Assembly (NCBI RefSeq): GCF_052324685.1
Contig: NC_135226.1
Location: forward strand, 18,397,443-18,461,442
DNA from: Brachyhypopomus gauderio
Taxonomy: Eukaryota; Chordata; Actinopteri; Gymnotiformes; Hypopomidae
Direction: 5' to 3'
Length of the DNA stretch: 64,000 nucleotides
Part shown: piece after piece, positions 13,748 through 41,765 of the stretch
How the letters are laid out: every line of letters begins with the position of its first letter
Numbering within the stretch: position 1 is the first letter of the stretch
The notes under the pieces: generated by a model
Databases searched by the model: none
What the model was told of the DNA's origin: nothing
What the model saw: the letters and a program-made list of their open reading frames with translations, nothing else
Made by a program: the position numbers and the translations under genes

Positions 13748-14289
13748 CCTATTCTTTCAGAGGTGCCAGCCACCTCAGCTCGCTAGGAAGCTTCTAATTG
13801 CATCTTGCGAGGTGTGAGTGCAGACGCCTTAATTACGCCCACCTTCACGCTCCGCACACCCCTCCACCCACGCAGTTCCTGCTCCCCGCCCGCTCCCCTC
13901 TCTGCTGAACGCGTTGGGGGCCGAGACGCGGGTGTAAACCGAGTCCAGGCTGGTGTTGATCGGGCTCGCGTTCGCGCCGGTGGAGAACTGGGTGCTCAGC
14001 ACTGATGAAGCAGAAGGAGGCTTGCTGTGTTTTGACCCATGGTGCCTAATCTCCTGGCCCTCTCCGCCCCCCCCTGCAGGGTGAACTTCAAGAACCCCGA
14101 GGCGGTTCGCGCCCTCACCTGCACCCTGCTGAAGGAGGACTTCGGCCTGACCATCGACATCCCGCTGGAGCGACTGATCCCCACCGTCCCGCTACGCCTC
14201 AACTACATCCACTGGGTGGAGGACCTGACGGGGGGGCAGGGCAGCCCACGCAGCGGCATCGACATCGGTACCTGCACCCCCCCCCCCCC

Positions 14290-14322
<33 letters not shown>

Positions 14323-16728
14323 CTCCACCTTTTCTGCACACCCTCCCCACTGCTCTAATCCTGTAGGCCCAAAGCCCTTCTCTGGCCCCCTGGCTCTTGG
14401 ATCGGTCCTTGGCAGAGGTACTGGTGGGTTTACCCCGAAGCAGACATCGTGTGGGGGGGGTGGGGGGAGTGGCTGGCTCCTCCAGTCTAGACAAAACACT
14501 GCTCGGCTAAATCTTCTCCCCACCCAGGGGGGTCTTCCTCCACGAGGACACCCCGCCTGTACGCTGCTTCCCCCAGCCCCTCTGGGGAATCGGCTCAAAT
14601 CCTCACACAGCTGTCCCTGTGTTTATCTTTTCTATCACAGTTTCTCGGTCCTTTATTACGCGGGGCTCTTGATCGAGTTAGGTTCCCCCCCCAGCGAAGA
14701 CGAGGACCGTCTTATTTGCGGTGTCCTGTCATGCTCGTGATGAATTGGCGCGGTAGATCTTCTGGGCTCCCCCGTTACACCCTCGTTCGTATGTCGGACG
14801 CCCTGTGCGGAGGTTTTGAAGCATGGCTGACTGGATAATGGATGAGCCGGTCTGGCCCGTCAACCATTTACTGCCTTATGGACGTGATCAGTCACTCTTC
14901 ATGTCCACCTCTGTCTCTCTTCTTATGGACGTGATCAGTCACTCTTCATGTCCACCTCTGTCTCTCTTCTTATGGACGTGATCAGTCACTCTTCATGTCC
15001 ACCTCTGTCTCTCTTCTTATGGACGTGATCAGTCACTCTTCATGTCCACCTCTGTCTCTCTTCTTATGGACGTGATCAGTCACTCTTCATGTCCACTTCT
15101 GTCTCTTCAGGCAGCTGATTGTTCAGAACGAGGCGCGTCCAGTCTGCTCATAGAGCCTGGCTTAACTTTCGGTTTCCAAGGTTATTCTAGGTCTTTCCGT
15201 ACGGTTTTTAATGCGTTATTTATTTCTCTTATAATTTGAAGTTGACCTTATATTTGGATACGGTTCTTGCATGGTTTAATTTTATAAACATGCGTGCGTG
15301 TTTTATTCATGCATACATAAATATTTACTTTTTTCTATACTCTCTATCACTGTTACCAGTAGCTTTTTAAAGCTCGTTTTATTCGTGCTGTTCTCCATCA
15401 CATCATTTTGTGTGTGCTCTAAATTTGGTTTATCATTACTGCAGTGCATACTAGCTAAAAGTGACCATAGACATTGATGCTGATGATGATGATCTGTGTT
15501 AGTGCTGGGCGATATGACAAATTCTATATCACGGTATTTTTCAAAATTACATCGGTTTCACGGTATTTGACTGTCCCCCCCCCATGCATGATGTGTTAAC
15601 TGCATTGATTATGAAAAGAATTACTGCAGTATAGTGGTTAAGAGCACCCTATTCCACTGTTAGAAAAAGCGTCTCCACCTAAGTATTACATGTAATACAG
15701 ATTTGCATGGACTCTCATGATCAGTTTTCAAATGGTAGCACTAAAGTAGTGAATGAATCATATAGCATGACTGTTGCAGTAAAAATACAAAACCTTTAAT
15801 TTTTTTTATGTGATAAAAAGCGAATTATTTCTAATCATTTCAACCATGTGTATTTGTATAAATATATATATATCTTAATTAAGCTGAAGGTGATGGAAAA
15901 TATTGAAAATGGACCTTAAAAACACTACATAAAAACGCTACAGATGATATTCGGGAGTTACAGTGACTATAACTTAGTTCATTGAGCACTCTAGTTTTGT
16001 CCTAACTAGATATTTAGACATAATACTGCTGTAATACTGCGAAGTCATGTGGTCAGAGGTGAACTTCGGTATAGCCAGTGTGTATTTTATTTTAAATAAT
16101 TAACACCCTTGAGCCACCCTTGAGGAATTCGACACAACACCGGCTGAAAGCCAAATCTGTCGCCCGTGAAATGCTACAGGCACCGTTCAGAAACTGATCA
16201 GTTTGGTTAAATGTATTCACTTCAGTAGATACATGTGGCTTTTAGCCCGGTGCAGCTTATACAACACTTTCCATTTTTTAATGGAATCTTTGTAGGTGCG
16301 GCTTATATTGAGGTGCGCTGTATAGTCGAGAAAATAGGGTACTTCCTGACAACAGACACAGCTCCTTTCTTTGGCAAAAGTTCCTTTGGGCATCATCTTT
16401 TACTTTAATGTTTGGTAGAATTTGTGGTTCAGAACGTCCCTCCTCTTCAGCAAGCTACATTTGCGCTGTGTTGCATGTGTGCTTAGCGTCAATAAAAAGC
16501 GACCCTTGAGAAGCAATTAATGACGAACACGTGAAGGTTATTTAAACCGGTGTGGACGGTTTATGAAAAATTCCTATGATAACTACATTAAACACCGGTT
16601 TCCCGTGCGAACCGGTATACCGCCCAGCACTAATCTGTGTACATAGAATAGGATGGTGCATTTGAAGGTAATACTGTGTACTGTGAGGTGTGAGGTCTCT
16701 AGCGTCGTGGTGTGGTTCTCCAGAAACC

Positions 16729-16761
<33 letters not shown>

Positions 16762-17438
16762 GGCACGGGAGCCTCCTGCATCTACCCGCTACTCGGGGCC
16801 TCCATGAACGGCTGGTACTTCCTAGCCACAGAGGTGGATGACATCTGTTATAATTACGCCAAGAAGAACGTTGAGCAAAACAACATGGCAGATCTCATTA
16901 AAGGTGTGTGTGTGTGTGTGTGTGTGTGTATTTCACGCGTGTCTGGGCATGTAATTCAGTGTGTCTCATATAGGATCTGTTCTCCCATGATGTGCAGTCT
17001 GACCGCAGTGTCTGGTGTGTTGCAGTGGTGAAGGTACCCCAGAAGACCCTTTTGATGAACGCGTTAAAAGAGGAGGAGTCTGTAGTTTACGACTTCTGCA
17101 TGTGTAACCCTCCGTTCTTCGCCAACCAGCTAGAGGCTAAGGTACCTCGTGTCCTCGCACCGCGTCGTGGAGCTCCTTCACCGCGGAGCGGAGTCTTTAC
17201 AGGCTTGATCTTCCCTAATGGGTCTGGATCTAGATGGGTCAGCGCATGGGTCAGTCTGGTGCGTGTGCGTGTGTGTGTGTGTGTCCTCAACCAGGGGGGT
17301 GAACTCTCGGAACTCTCGGCGGACTCCGCCCAGCTCGGTCAACACGGGCGGAGTGACGGAGATCATGGCGGAGGGAGGAGAGCTGGAGTTTGTGAAAAGG
17401 ATCATCCATGATAGTCTGCAGCTCAAGAGGAGGCTTAG
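8109..17438 (+). CDS. mettl16: Mettl16, RNA N6-adenosine methyltransferase, exons 1-5 (3' part missing)
   Basis: Mettl16 is the SAM-dependent m6A methyltransferase that modifies U6 snRNA and the MAT2A 3'UTR hairpins. Five coding exons can be joined: 8109-8236 (MALNKSMHPRNRYRDKPPDF start), 14080-14267, 16763-16903, 17026-17141 and about 17296-17438. The product covers the N-terminal RNA-binding segment, the Rossmann fold with the SAM-binding stretch GIDIGTGASCIYPLLGA, and the catalytic NPPF tetrapeptide (CMCNPPFFANQ). It ends at HDSLQLKRRLR, about residue 240, where the next family residues should be WYSCMLGK. The rest of the fold and the C-terminal VCR domains are absent and probably belong to the 500-N gap. 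At exon 5 the acceptor AG is followed by one more G than the reading frame allows (six Gs at 17294-17299), probably a homopolymer error. Intron 1 is about 5.8 kb. Confidence 0.95.
8351..8507. mobile_element. hAT-type MITE, 157 bp, with perfect 8-bp target-site duplication
   Basis: The element begins CAGGGCCGGAGTGG and ends CCACTCCGGCTCTG, so the termini are inverted repeats with one mismatch in 14. It is flanked on both sides by ATCATGCA (8343-8350 and 8508-8515). An 8-bp duplication with short inverted termini and no coding capacity is diagnostic of a non-autonomous hAT element. It lies in mettl16 intron 1, about 115 bp after exon 1. Confidence 0.9.
9620..10170. other. GC/CpG-rich block in mettl16 intron 1
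   Basis: This block is GC-rich compared with its surroundings and includes a homeodomain-type palindrome CTAATTAG at 9943-9950. Open frames here are short, overlap in several frames and show no family signature. It may be a conserved non-coding regulatory block, but I cannot test conservation. Confidence 0.3.
10697..10717. repeat. poly(G) tract, 21 bases
   Basis: An uninterrupted 21-base G run in mettl16 intron 1. Confidence 0.95.
12101..12162. repeat. 20-bp tandem repeat, 3 copies
   Basis: AGAGAGACCCAACACGCACT is repeated three times at the left edge of the CpG-rich island in mettl16 intron 1. Confidence 0.9.
12163..12455. promoter_or_regulatory. Intragenic CpG island in mettl16 intron 1
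   Basis: About 290 bp show very high CpG density (TCGCTGACC, TTTCGCGTGG, CGGCGCTCCCCGCGTCGCCG and so on), in sharp contrast with neighbouring intron. Three overlapping frames of 84-108 codons are open here, as expected for stop-poor CpG-rich DNA. None has a recognisable domain. In a methylated vertebrate genome, retained CpGs indicate an unmethylated regulatory element, so an alternative promoter or enhancer is the likeliest role. Confidence 0.45.
12515..12553. repeat. (CT)n microsatellite
   Basis: A (TC)n run of about 20 units, followed by a 15-base C run near 12574-12588. Confidence 0.9.
12604..12617. promoter_or_regulatory. RFX X-box (palindromic) within a dense motif cluster
   Basis: GTTACCATGGCAAC fits the RFX X-box consensus GTNRCC-N(0-3)-RGYAAC exactly, with both half-sites intact and a 2-bp spacer. 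Within 90 bp lie CCAAGGTCA (extended nuclear-receptor half-site, about 12660), the E-box CACGTG (about 12686) and two AGATTAAT homeobox-like sites. The site is 150 bp downstream of the CpG island. The function is inferred from motifs. Confidence 0.5.
12804..12842. repeat. poly(C) plus (CA)n
   Basis: A C run followed directly by (CA)n. A G/T-rich degenerate stretch follows at about 12880-12985. Confidence 0.9.
13690..13745. repeat. (CA)n microsatellite
   Basis: A (CA) repeat with one interruption, about 335 bp before mettl16 exon 2. Confidence 0.95.
14875..15109. repeat. 47-bp minisatellite, 5 copies
   Basis: A unit beginning CTTATGGACGTGATCAGTCA recurs at 14875, 14922, 14969, 15016 and 15063, an exact 47-bp period with almost no divergence. 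It lies in mettl16 intron 2. The copies are contiguous without unique spacers, so this is not a CRISPR-like array. Confidence 0.95.
15500..16632. mobile_element. Non-autonomous hAT DNA transposon, 1,133 bp, with 8-bp target-site duplication
   Basis: The left end TAGTGCTGGGCG at 15500 and the right end CGCCCAGCACTA ending at 16632 are perfect 12-bp inverted repeats. A looser second block follows, GATATGAC against GGTATACC. Both ends are flanked by ATCTGTGT (15492-15499 and 16633-16640), the 8-bp duplication typical of hAT insertion. No transposase reading frame survives inside. The interior includes the segment GCGGCTTATATTGAGGTGCG near 16292, a type of sequence I associate with abundant fish interspersed repeats. 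It sits in mettl16 intron 2, about 130 bp before exon 3. Confidence 0.93.
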
Positions 17439-17442
17439 GTTA

Positions 17443-17445
17443 GAA

Positions 17446-17478
<33 letters not shown>

Positions 17479-17506
17479 CACACACACTTACACACACGCT
17501 CTCACT

Positions 17507-17538
<32 letters not shown>

Positions 17539-17589
17539 CACACCACACACACACTTACACACACGCTCTCACACACACACACACACACA
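17443..17589. repeat. (CA)n/(TA)n compound microsatellite after mettl16 exon 5
   Basis: Repeated (CA)n blocks with embedded TATATATA begin 5 bp after the exon 5 donor site. The open frames across it are simple-sequence artefacts. Confidence 0.95.
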
Positions 17590-17961
17590 GTCTCACATGT
17601 GAATCCCAAGGGCATCGGCCAGGCGTGACGGGGGCTCGGAGGGAGTTGGATTGAGCGTGTGTTTGTGCTGGGAGGCGTGAACTCTCCACATTTAGCTCCG
17701 TAATAGGACACGGAGAAAGAGTCATGCGATGTAGACAGTGGTGTGGGCCTACACCCAAACTTAATGCAGACGTTCATACAGACGTTTTATATGTAAAGTG
17801 GGGGGTGTGTGATTTGCTATGTAGCTCCTGCTAAGTTAAACTACACAACTTAACATAACACTGTCAACAACTGCTTTAAATCCGCCTTATAAATAAAATG
17901 TACATATGTACTGGAACTGTAGCCAGGGGCAGGTTTATTATAGTGACTTAAAAGTCGACCC

Positions 17962-18004
<43 letters not shown>

Positions 18005-18288
18005 CCACCTGCCTCAGTGTCCTCAATCACTTCACAGAAGTGATCTGTGGGTCCAGGGTGCGATTCCCATCCAGTGTGAGAAGCAGGAGTGTAGGGCGTC
18101 GTGCAGCTGCAGGGTCCACAGTCTGGAGCTCGCCCGCCTGCCCACCCGCCCTGTGGGGGGTGGGGGGGGGGGGGGGTAATCCGGCACGCCAGAGCTGGGA
18201 CCAAACCGTCATCCAGAGTTTGTTTAATTAATTGGCATACAAAGTAAACAATTACCCATGCAGCATCCGGCCCACCCGTCAGGGGCAG

Positions 18289-18375
<87 letters not shown>

Positions 18376-18530
18376 GAAGCTGTCAGCGGAGCACTGGAGT
18401 GTGAACAGCAGGGAGGGGGAGAGAGGCGGTGCACATTAGACCTGATTAACAAAGCCCCTTCGGCGCCCCCCAGGGGAGTGGAGGTCACTGGCATGTGAGA
18501 GGGGCTGTTTAAGATTTGCAGATATGCATT
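17590..18530. other. mettl16 intron or unfinished region before the assembly gap
   Basis: I find no further mettl16 exon here on the plus strand and no slc35f2 exon on the minus strand. The stretch holds a (CA)n run at 17962-18001, a 15-base G run at about 18162-18176 and a (GT)42 run at 18291-18374. That repeat load may explain why assembly failed immediately to the right. Confidence 0.6.
18291..18374. repeat. (GT)42 microsatellite
   Basis: An uninterrupted (GT)n of 84 bp, 156 bp from the edge of the sequence gap. Confidence 0.97.
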
Positions 18531-19030
18531 NNNNNNNNNNNNNNNNNNNNNNNNNNNNNNNNNNNNNNNNNNNNNNNNNNNNNNNNNNNNNNNNNNNNNN
18601 NNNNNNNNNNNNNNNNNNNNNNNNNNNNNNNNNNNNNNNNNNNNNNNNNNNNNNNNNNNNNNNNNNNNNNNNNNNNNNNNNNNNNNNNNNNNNNNNNNNN
18701 NNNNNNNNNNNNNNNNNNNNNNNNNNNNNNNNNNNNNNNNNNNNNNNNNNNNNNNNNNNNNNNNNNNNNNNNNNNNNNNNNNNNNNNNNNNNNNNNNNNN
18801 NNNNNNNNNNNNNNNNNNNNNNNNNNNNNNNNNNNNNNNNNNNNNNNNNNNNNNNNNNNNNNNNNNNNNNNNNNNNNNNNNNNNNNNNNNNNNNNNNNNN
18901 NNNNNNNNNNNNNNNNNNNNNNNNNNNNNNNNNNNNNNNNNNNNNNNNNNNNNNNNNNNNNNNNNNNNNNNNNNNNNNNNNNNNNNNNNNNNNNNNNNNN
19001 NNNNNNNNNNNNNNNNNNNNNNNNNNNNNN
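18531..19030. other. Assembly gap (exactly 500 N)
   Basis: Exactly 500 Ns, which looks like a default placeholder rather than a measured size. The mettl16 3' exons and the slc35f2 stop codon and 3'UTR are both missing here. Confidence 0.95.
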
Positions 19031-21618
19031 CGGCCCGTTTACAGGCACGTCTTTCTCGGCATGTCCTTGAATCTTGTCTTTCTCCCCAATTACGTCAGCT
19101 TGGCCCTCGCTGTCGAATTGTCCGGCCTGGTTGCTGTACCCTCTCTCTTCGGACTCCAGTTCAGAGGTCAGAGGGGGGAGCGGCGTTGGGACAGCGTTGA
19201 ACACGATGAAACCCACCATGATCACAACTAACGAGACGACATAAAGACCCGAGAACTGTGGAGGAAAGCAATGACAGTACTTTCATAATTTCCCTTTCCC
19301 ACAGACACGAGACAGCTCACAATGACTCAAGGAATATCAGTCACTTTAAGCAAAAGATCAAGGTTGGGACATTGGTCCTTCTAGAAGATAAAAAGAGATA
19401 CTCAGAAAAGAGATTATACATTAACGTGTAATCAGCAGAAAGCAGGGCACGACGTCCTGACACCGAGTTAGGATTACAGTAAACTGTAATCTGAACAGAA
19501 TGCAAGAACACAATTCTTATTGTTCCCACCGTCACTAAAATACGTCTGCCCACGGGTATCCAACTGTTCCCTCATCCCTCCCGAACGCACACCCCCCACG
19601 GTCGGTTTCTCTAAGGCACTCACGGTGTAGTGGAAGAGGAAAAGGCCACAGAACAGGCTGAACAGGTCTGCCGTGAGCAGGGAGAGGTTGACGGCCGTGG
19701 CACTGCTCAGCCTCATGACCAGGGGCATGCAGCTGTAGAGAGTGAACATGCAGCCGGCGAAGACAGCCAGGAGCAGGGCTGGGGAGAGAGGCAGACGCCG
19801 TGGGAGCGGTCAGTGCGTCTCCCGTGTAGCGGACCCCCTACACGGGAGACGCACTAACATGACATTAAAACGTTAATGACTCTCTGTCAGGGTCACGGCA
19901 CCAACGATTCACCAGCACATGCTCGTTTGGTATAGGATTCCTTACCCACTTCCCATCTCCAATGGATTTTTGCCACCTCCTGGTGCTCTAAAACAGCCCT
20001 GCAGTGAGAAATGCAAACGCACAGTGTTATCAATTGGCTGCATGTTTGGGGAAGGTCACGAGCTATAGCATTTAGGCTATAAATCTGAAGTTCCTGCAGG
20101 TGTGACTGAAAGACACATGATAAACCTGATAAACCAAATCTGATGAACCTCCAGATGAATCTTACAGCTGGATCGCGCTGGCCAGCGTTCCGAAGAGGCC
20201 GATCATTCCCAGGAACTCGACTCTGTCCCTGTTCTTCACCGTGTACTCCTGACACACATTGGAGATGGCATACAGAACTGCACTGAGGATTACCAGACCG
20301 TCTCCCAGCAGAACGTTACTGGCTGTTGGCATAAGAACGAAGAACAGTCATACCGTGAATACTTGTTGCTATAGCTATTACAGTTCATTCCAGTCGGGCC
20401 AGATAGTAAACAAACGTAAAAAGGTGGTTGGCTAAACGATTTCTTATGGATTGTCAATGGATTGTCAATGGATTGCATGTTAACGTCTCCTTGCTTAAGG
20501 GAATCTAATGATGTCGACATCTTTGAATGTGGAGACGAGCACGGGTGTCCTCACTCGATCCTTGATCACGGCCTGCCAGGAGATCTGCTCCAACCATGGT
20601 TCCAACGCCAGCCAGACACACGCCCACAGACACATAGTGAATAATTCTGTATCGCGTCTTCAGGAAGACCCAGGAGAGCATCATGAGCACAGGGACAACG
20701 AAACAGTCCAACAGCTGCAACACAGTCATTAAGTCAGGGTGGTCATAGGCAGTAGTGATCCTCACACGCAGACAGTTTCACCCTATCGTGGTCAGTCGTG
20801 CAGAGATAAGGATGTGTCACCTGTATGCTGGTTAACGTGGTGTACTGATACGCCTTCACCACCGCATAATTTGCCTCCACGTCCACAACACCCAGCAAGA
20901 AATATTTCCACCATTTTTTCTTTAATATCTGCAAAATATTCCCATCACCTACATTAAAAGAGAGGCATCCTGAATGTTACATAGACCAAATACATGTAGT
21001 GATAGTCACCTAAAAAGTATTTTAAATATACATTGCAATCTGCATAGGATTATGTTTTAATTGATTCCTTTCCTATGAAATTAAATTAAATAAAAATGAT
21101 TAAACTTGTAAACTAGTAAAATTGACCTGTTCTGAAAAACAACGCCAAAGTATACGTGACACACAGAAGAGCGTAATTCATAAAGCTCTGTAGCATGGGC
21201 ACATCCATGTGGAAGTCTGAAGCCAGATATTGGGACGTCACTGCGGTGCCACAGATCAGCGCAGACAGTCCCTGCCCCATCGCCAGGGTCTTCAGTAATG
21301 GCCTGAGGCAAACACACAGAATGAGCTCCCAGCAAATCAACCAAGACTCACACGAACATCTCAATATCCAATATTATTCCTACCTTGACAAAAGCTATAA
21401 GAAATTTTACATTGCATTTTCCCTGTTGCTAGGAACCTGGCATTGGAGATTAAGACAGGACATTTTAAAACAGTAAACCTGCTTGGAAAGTTTCAGAGGA
21501 AAGGCAATGGGGTTAAATATTTAATAACCACTTACAGTGTGAAAACATCTCCCAGTCTGAAGTGGTTAAGTCCTCTGGATACTTTCTCACAAAATGATTC
21601 TCGTTGGTCATGACTCAT
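19031..21618 (-). CDS. slc35f2: Slc35f2-like solute carrier (drug/metabolite transporter fold), C-terminal end in gap
   Basis: This is a multi-pass membrane protein of the SLC35F1/F2 family in the DMT/EamA superfamily; SLC35F2 is known for YM155 uptake and, in later work, queuosine/queuine transport. The eight minus-strand coding exons, in transcript order, are 21618-21536, 21302-21127, 20948-20821, 20714-20555, 20322-20166, 19998-19946, 19778-19624 and 19255-19031, the last running into the gap. All phases agree, giving 379 residues before the gap against about 374 in human. Recognisable blocks are [98 protein letters not shown] and [16 protein letters not shown]. The chosen start (ATG at 21618) gives a short N-terminus, [17 protein letters not shown]35F1 is the alternative; VGADLLAGR and a VPTP tail after the last helix favour F2. 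Confidence 0.88.
19812..19855. other. Perfect 18-bp inverted repeat with 8-nt loop
   Basis: AGTGCGTCTCCCGTGTAG (19812-19829) is exactly complementary to CTACACGGGAGACGCACT (19838-19855). The loop is CGGACCCC. It lies in the 167-bp slc35f2 intron between the exons at 19946-19998 and 19624-19778, about 32 nt before the acceptor in the transcript direction. Confidence 0.9.
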
Positions 21619-21763
21619 ATTGCAGCTTCTCTCTTGTTGAATCTCATTCCTGAACATCTGTAGTGATCTGCAGTCAGCCTCTGAATGCAATAAAACTGCT
21701 CAGCCTGTATCTCTTAACCGAGGGGGTTAATCATTTACAGTTTGCGAAAGTGTTGCCTGCACA

Positions 21764-21803
<40 letters not shown>

Positions 21804-22058
21804 GGGGGGGGGCGTATATATTCCCACCTCTCTCTCTCTCTGTACCATTATGGTCTCTGAGAGAGAGATCAGAGATATGATTTCGCTTTTTATTGATGAA
21901 TTTCTACATTTATTAGTGAAGATAAAGAGTAAATTGATAAAGAGTTTGGTGCCACTCCGGTCCAGATGGTGGTGGTAATCTCCACCTTCACAGCTGATGG
22001 GCACGTAGTTCCGTCTGCACACAGCAACAGTTCACTGTCAACCGGCTGTTTTGGTACA
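21619..22058. promoter_or_regulatory. Putative bidirectional promoter between slc35f2 (-) and vps53 (+)
   Basis: Only 440 bp separate the two divergent start codons. The interval contains (GT)n at about 21767-21801, a G8 run and a (TC)n run at about 21828-21840. I see no TATA box at a convincing position. The 5'UTRs of both genes must start in this interval unless leader exons exist, so a shared promoter is the simplest reading. Confidence 0.5.
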
Positions 22059-40209
<18,151 letters not shown>

Positions 40210-41300
40210 CCTTAATCTGGACCTTTCCACCATCAGCGCTCACGGGGACTGGCGCTTGGTCCCCTGCTGCGACGTCTCCGCTCGTCACCCTGAGATCAGT
40301 GTTACTCACACACGTAAAATGTGCTAGCGAACATGTCCGTACTAATATGAATCGGTTGTCTTGTACCAGCAACGTCAAACTGATAAAGCTGTGGATCACT
40401 GCAATGCTTTGTGGTTTAACGGCCATTAAGACGACCACAACACGCCGCGTCTCTGTGTTGCGTTCTTAAGTCCTTTTTTTTATTTTAAAACACTAATATT
40501 CTGACTCCCTGTAATCTGAATGCATGTGATTTACTTTTGCACATTTTTCCTCCAAAAGTATGTTTGCACTTGTATGTGAAATGGCAGAATGATCCATGAA
40601 AGGAGCCTCCCTCCGCTACTCTGGAACCAGACCTTACGGCTTGGGACTGTGAACATCGGAGTCATTTAGGAGCTCAGGGCAGTTTATCTGAACGTCCCCC
40701 TCACCGTTCTAGTAAATGGTTGTGAGGACACTCGTGGAAGTGTGTGCTTGCGAGGACCACTCGGGAGGAAGAGGGTACGTCCGTGTCTCCCCACGTCCTG
40801 CAGTGACGCCTCGGGTTCCCTGCACCACACATGAACATGGGCTTCCACGTTCCACAGTCTGACACAGACCAGTTGGGCTTTTCCTAATGTCCTCCGAGTG
40901 GGTACAACTAGAAAAGATCATGTTCAGAATGTTTTGAGATGTTTTTCCAGTGTGCGGTTAGACCTTGACAGTGATGAAATGTAAAGGTTATCTGATTTGA
41001 TGTTTAACAAGGAAAAAATATGGTGAAAACGCCACTTTGTGTTTGCCTCTGTGCCTGCTTTGATACTACTGATGGGTTCAAGTGTGTAGGTTAAATTGTA
41101 CGGGATGTGGATATGTGTGGACCAAATCTTTTGAAGGAGGGGTTGGTTTGGGCGCTTCTGTCTTAAACTTCTGCTTATTCATGATGATTTTGTCGTTTGA
41201 CTTGCTGTACATTTTCTTGCCTTGTGTTAATAGAAATACGACACTCTATTGCGCCTAATATATGATGCAGTTCTGTCAATAAAATGTCGGCCGAAAAACC
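40210..41300 (+). other. vps53: vps53 3'UTR
   Basis: About 1.1 kb follows the TGA at 40207-40209. The polyadenylation signal AATAAA lies at 41278-41283 in the context TCAATAAAATG. No other gene is visible in the interval. Confidence 0.65.
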
Positions 41301-41765
41301 TTGCGGCACTGGAAAATGTAGTAATCTTCCTTTAAACGAATGTATTTCGAGGGCAGAGAGGGAGGAGTTGGTACCGGTTACCGGAACACTTTTAAAGGTC
41401 CACTCCAATGGGCAGTGGGGAGGCTGAGATGAAGGCGTTTCTCCTGCAGTGTCCTGTAAAACAATGAACGTCTTTGAGGGAGGACGATTTTAAATTCGGG
41501 CAAGCGGGCAATTTTGTAGCCTCATCCGACTCCTCCAACGTTTAACTGAGTCTGAACACCCCGCACTTTAAAGTCTGCGTGAAATGGACAACGACCGTGA
41601 CCGACAGCAGTGATGCGGTACCGTCCGTCGGATTGGAGACGATCGTAAAACGTTGTGCTGGTGGGACCGTTAACGACTTGGGACGGACCGGGACACTTGT
41701 TGCATGAAGACGTTATAAGGTCCTGAAAGGCTCCGTGTTGTTTCGTGGAGCTACGTCGAGGGGCA

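Noticed and set aside
14039..14740. 233-codon ORF over mettl16 exon 2
   Set aside because: Only 14080-14267 matches Mettl16. The donor gtacct at 14268 is needed to keep the SAM-binding motif in phase with exon 3, and the remainder is CA repeat and intron.
14875..15109. Regular 47-bp repeats resembling a CRISPR array
   Set aside because: The copies are contiguous with no unique spacers, in a vertebrate intron.
16690..17031. Continuous ORF through mettl16 exon 3 and the flanking TG repeats
   Set aside because: TG repeats are stop-free. The true exon is 16763-16903 by phase and family alignment.
18020..18130. Possible tRNA-derived SINE (GGGTGCGATTCCCATCC, B-box-like)
   Set aside because: There is only one mismatched B-box. 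I find no A-box at the right distance, no tail and no target-site duplication.
41745..41765. Upstream non-ATG (GTG) start for rflnb
   Set aside because: Refilin B starts MVGRL, which matches the ATG at 41766. A GTG start is not expected in a vertebrate.
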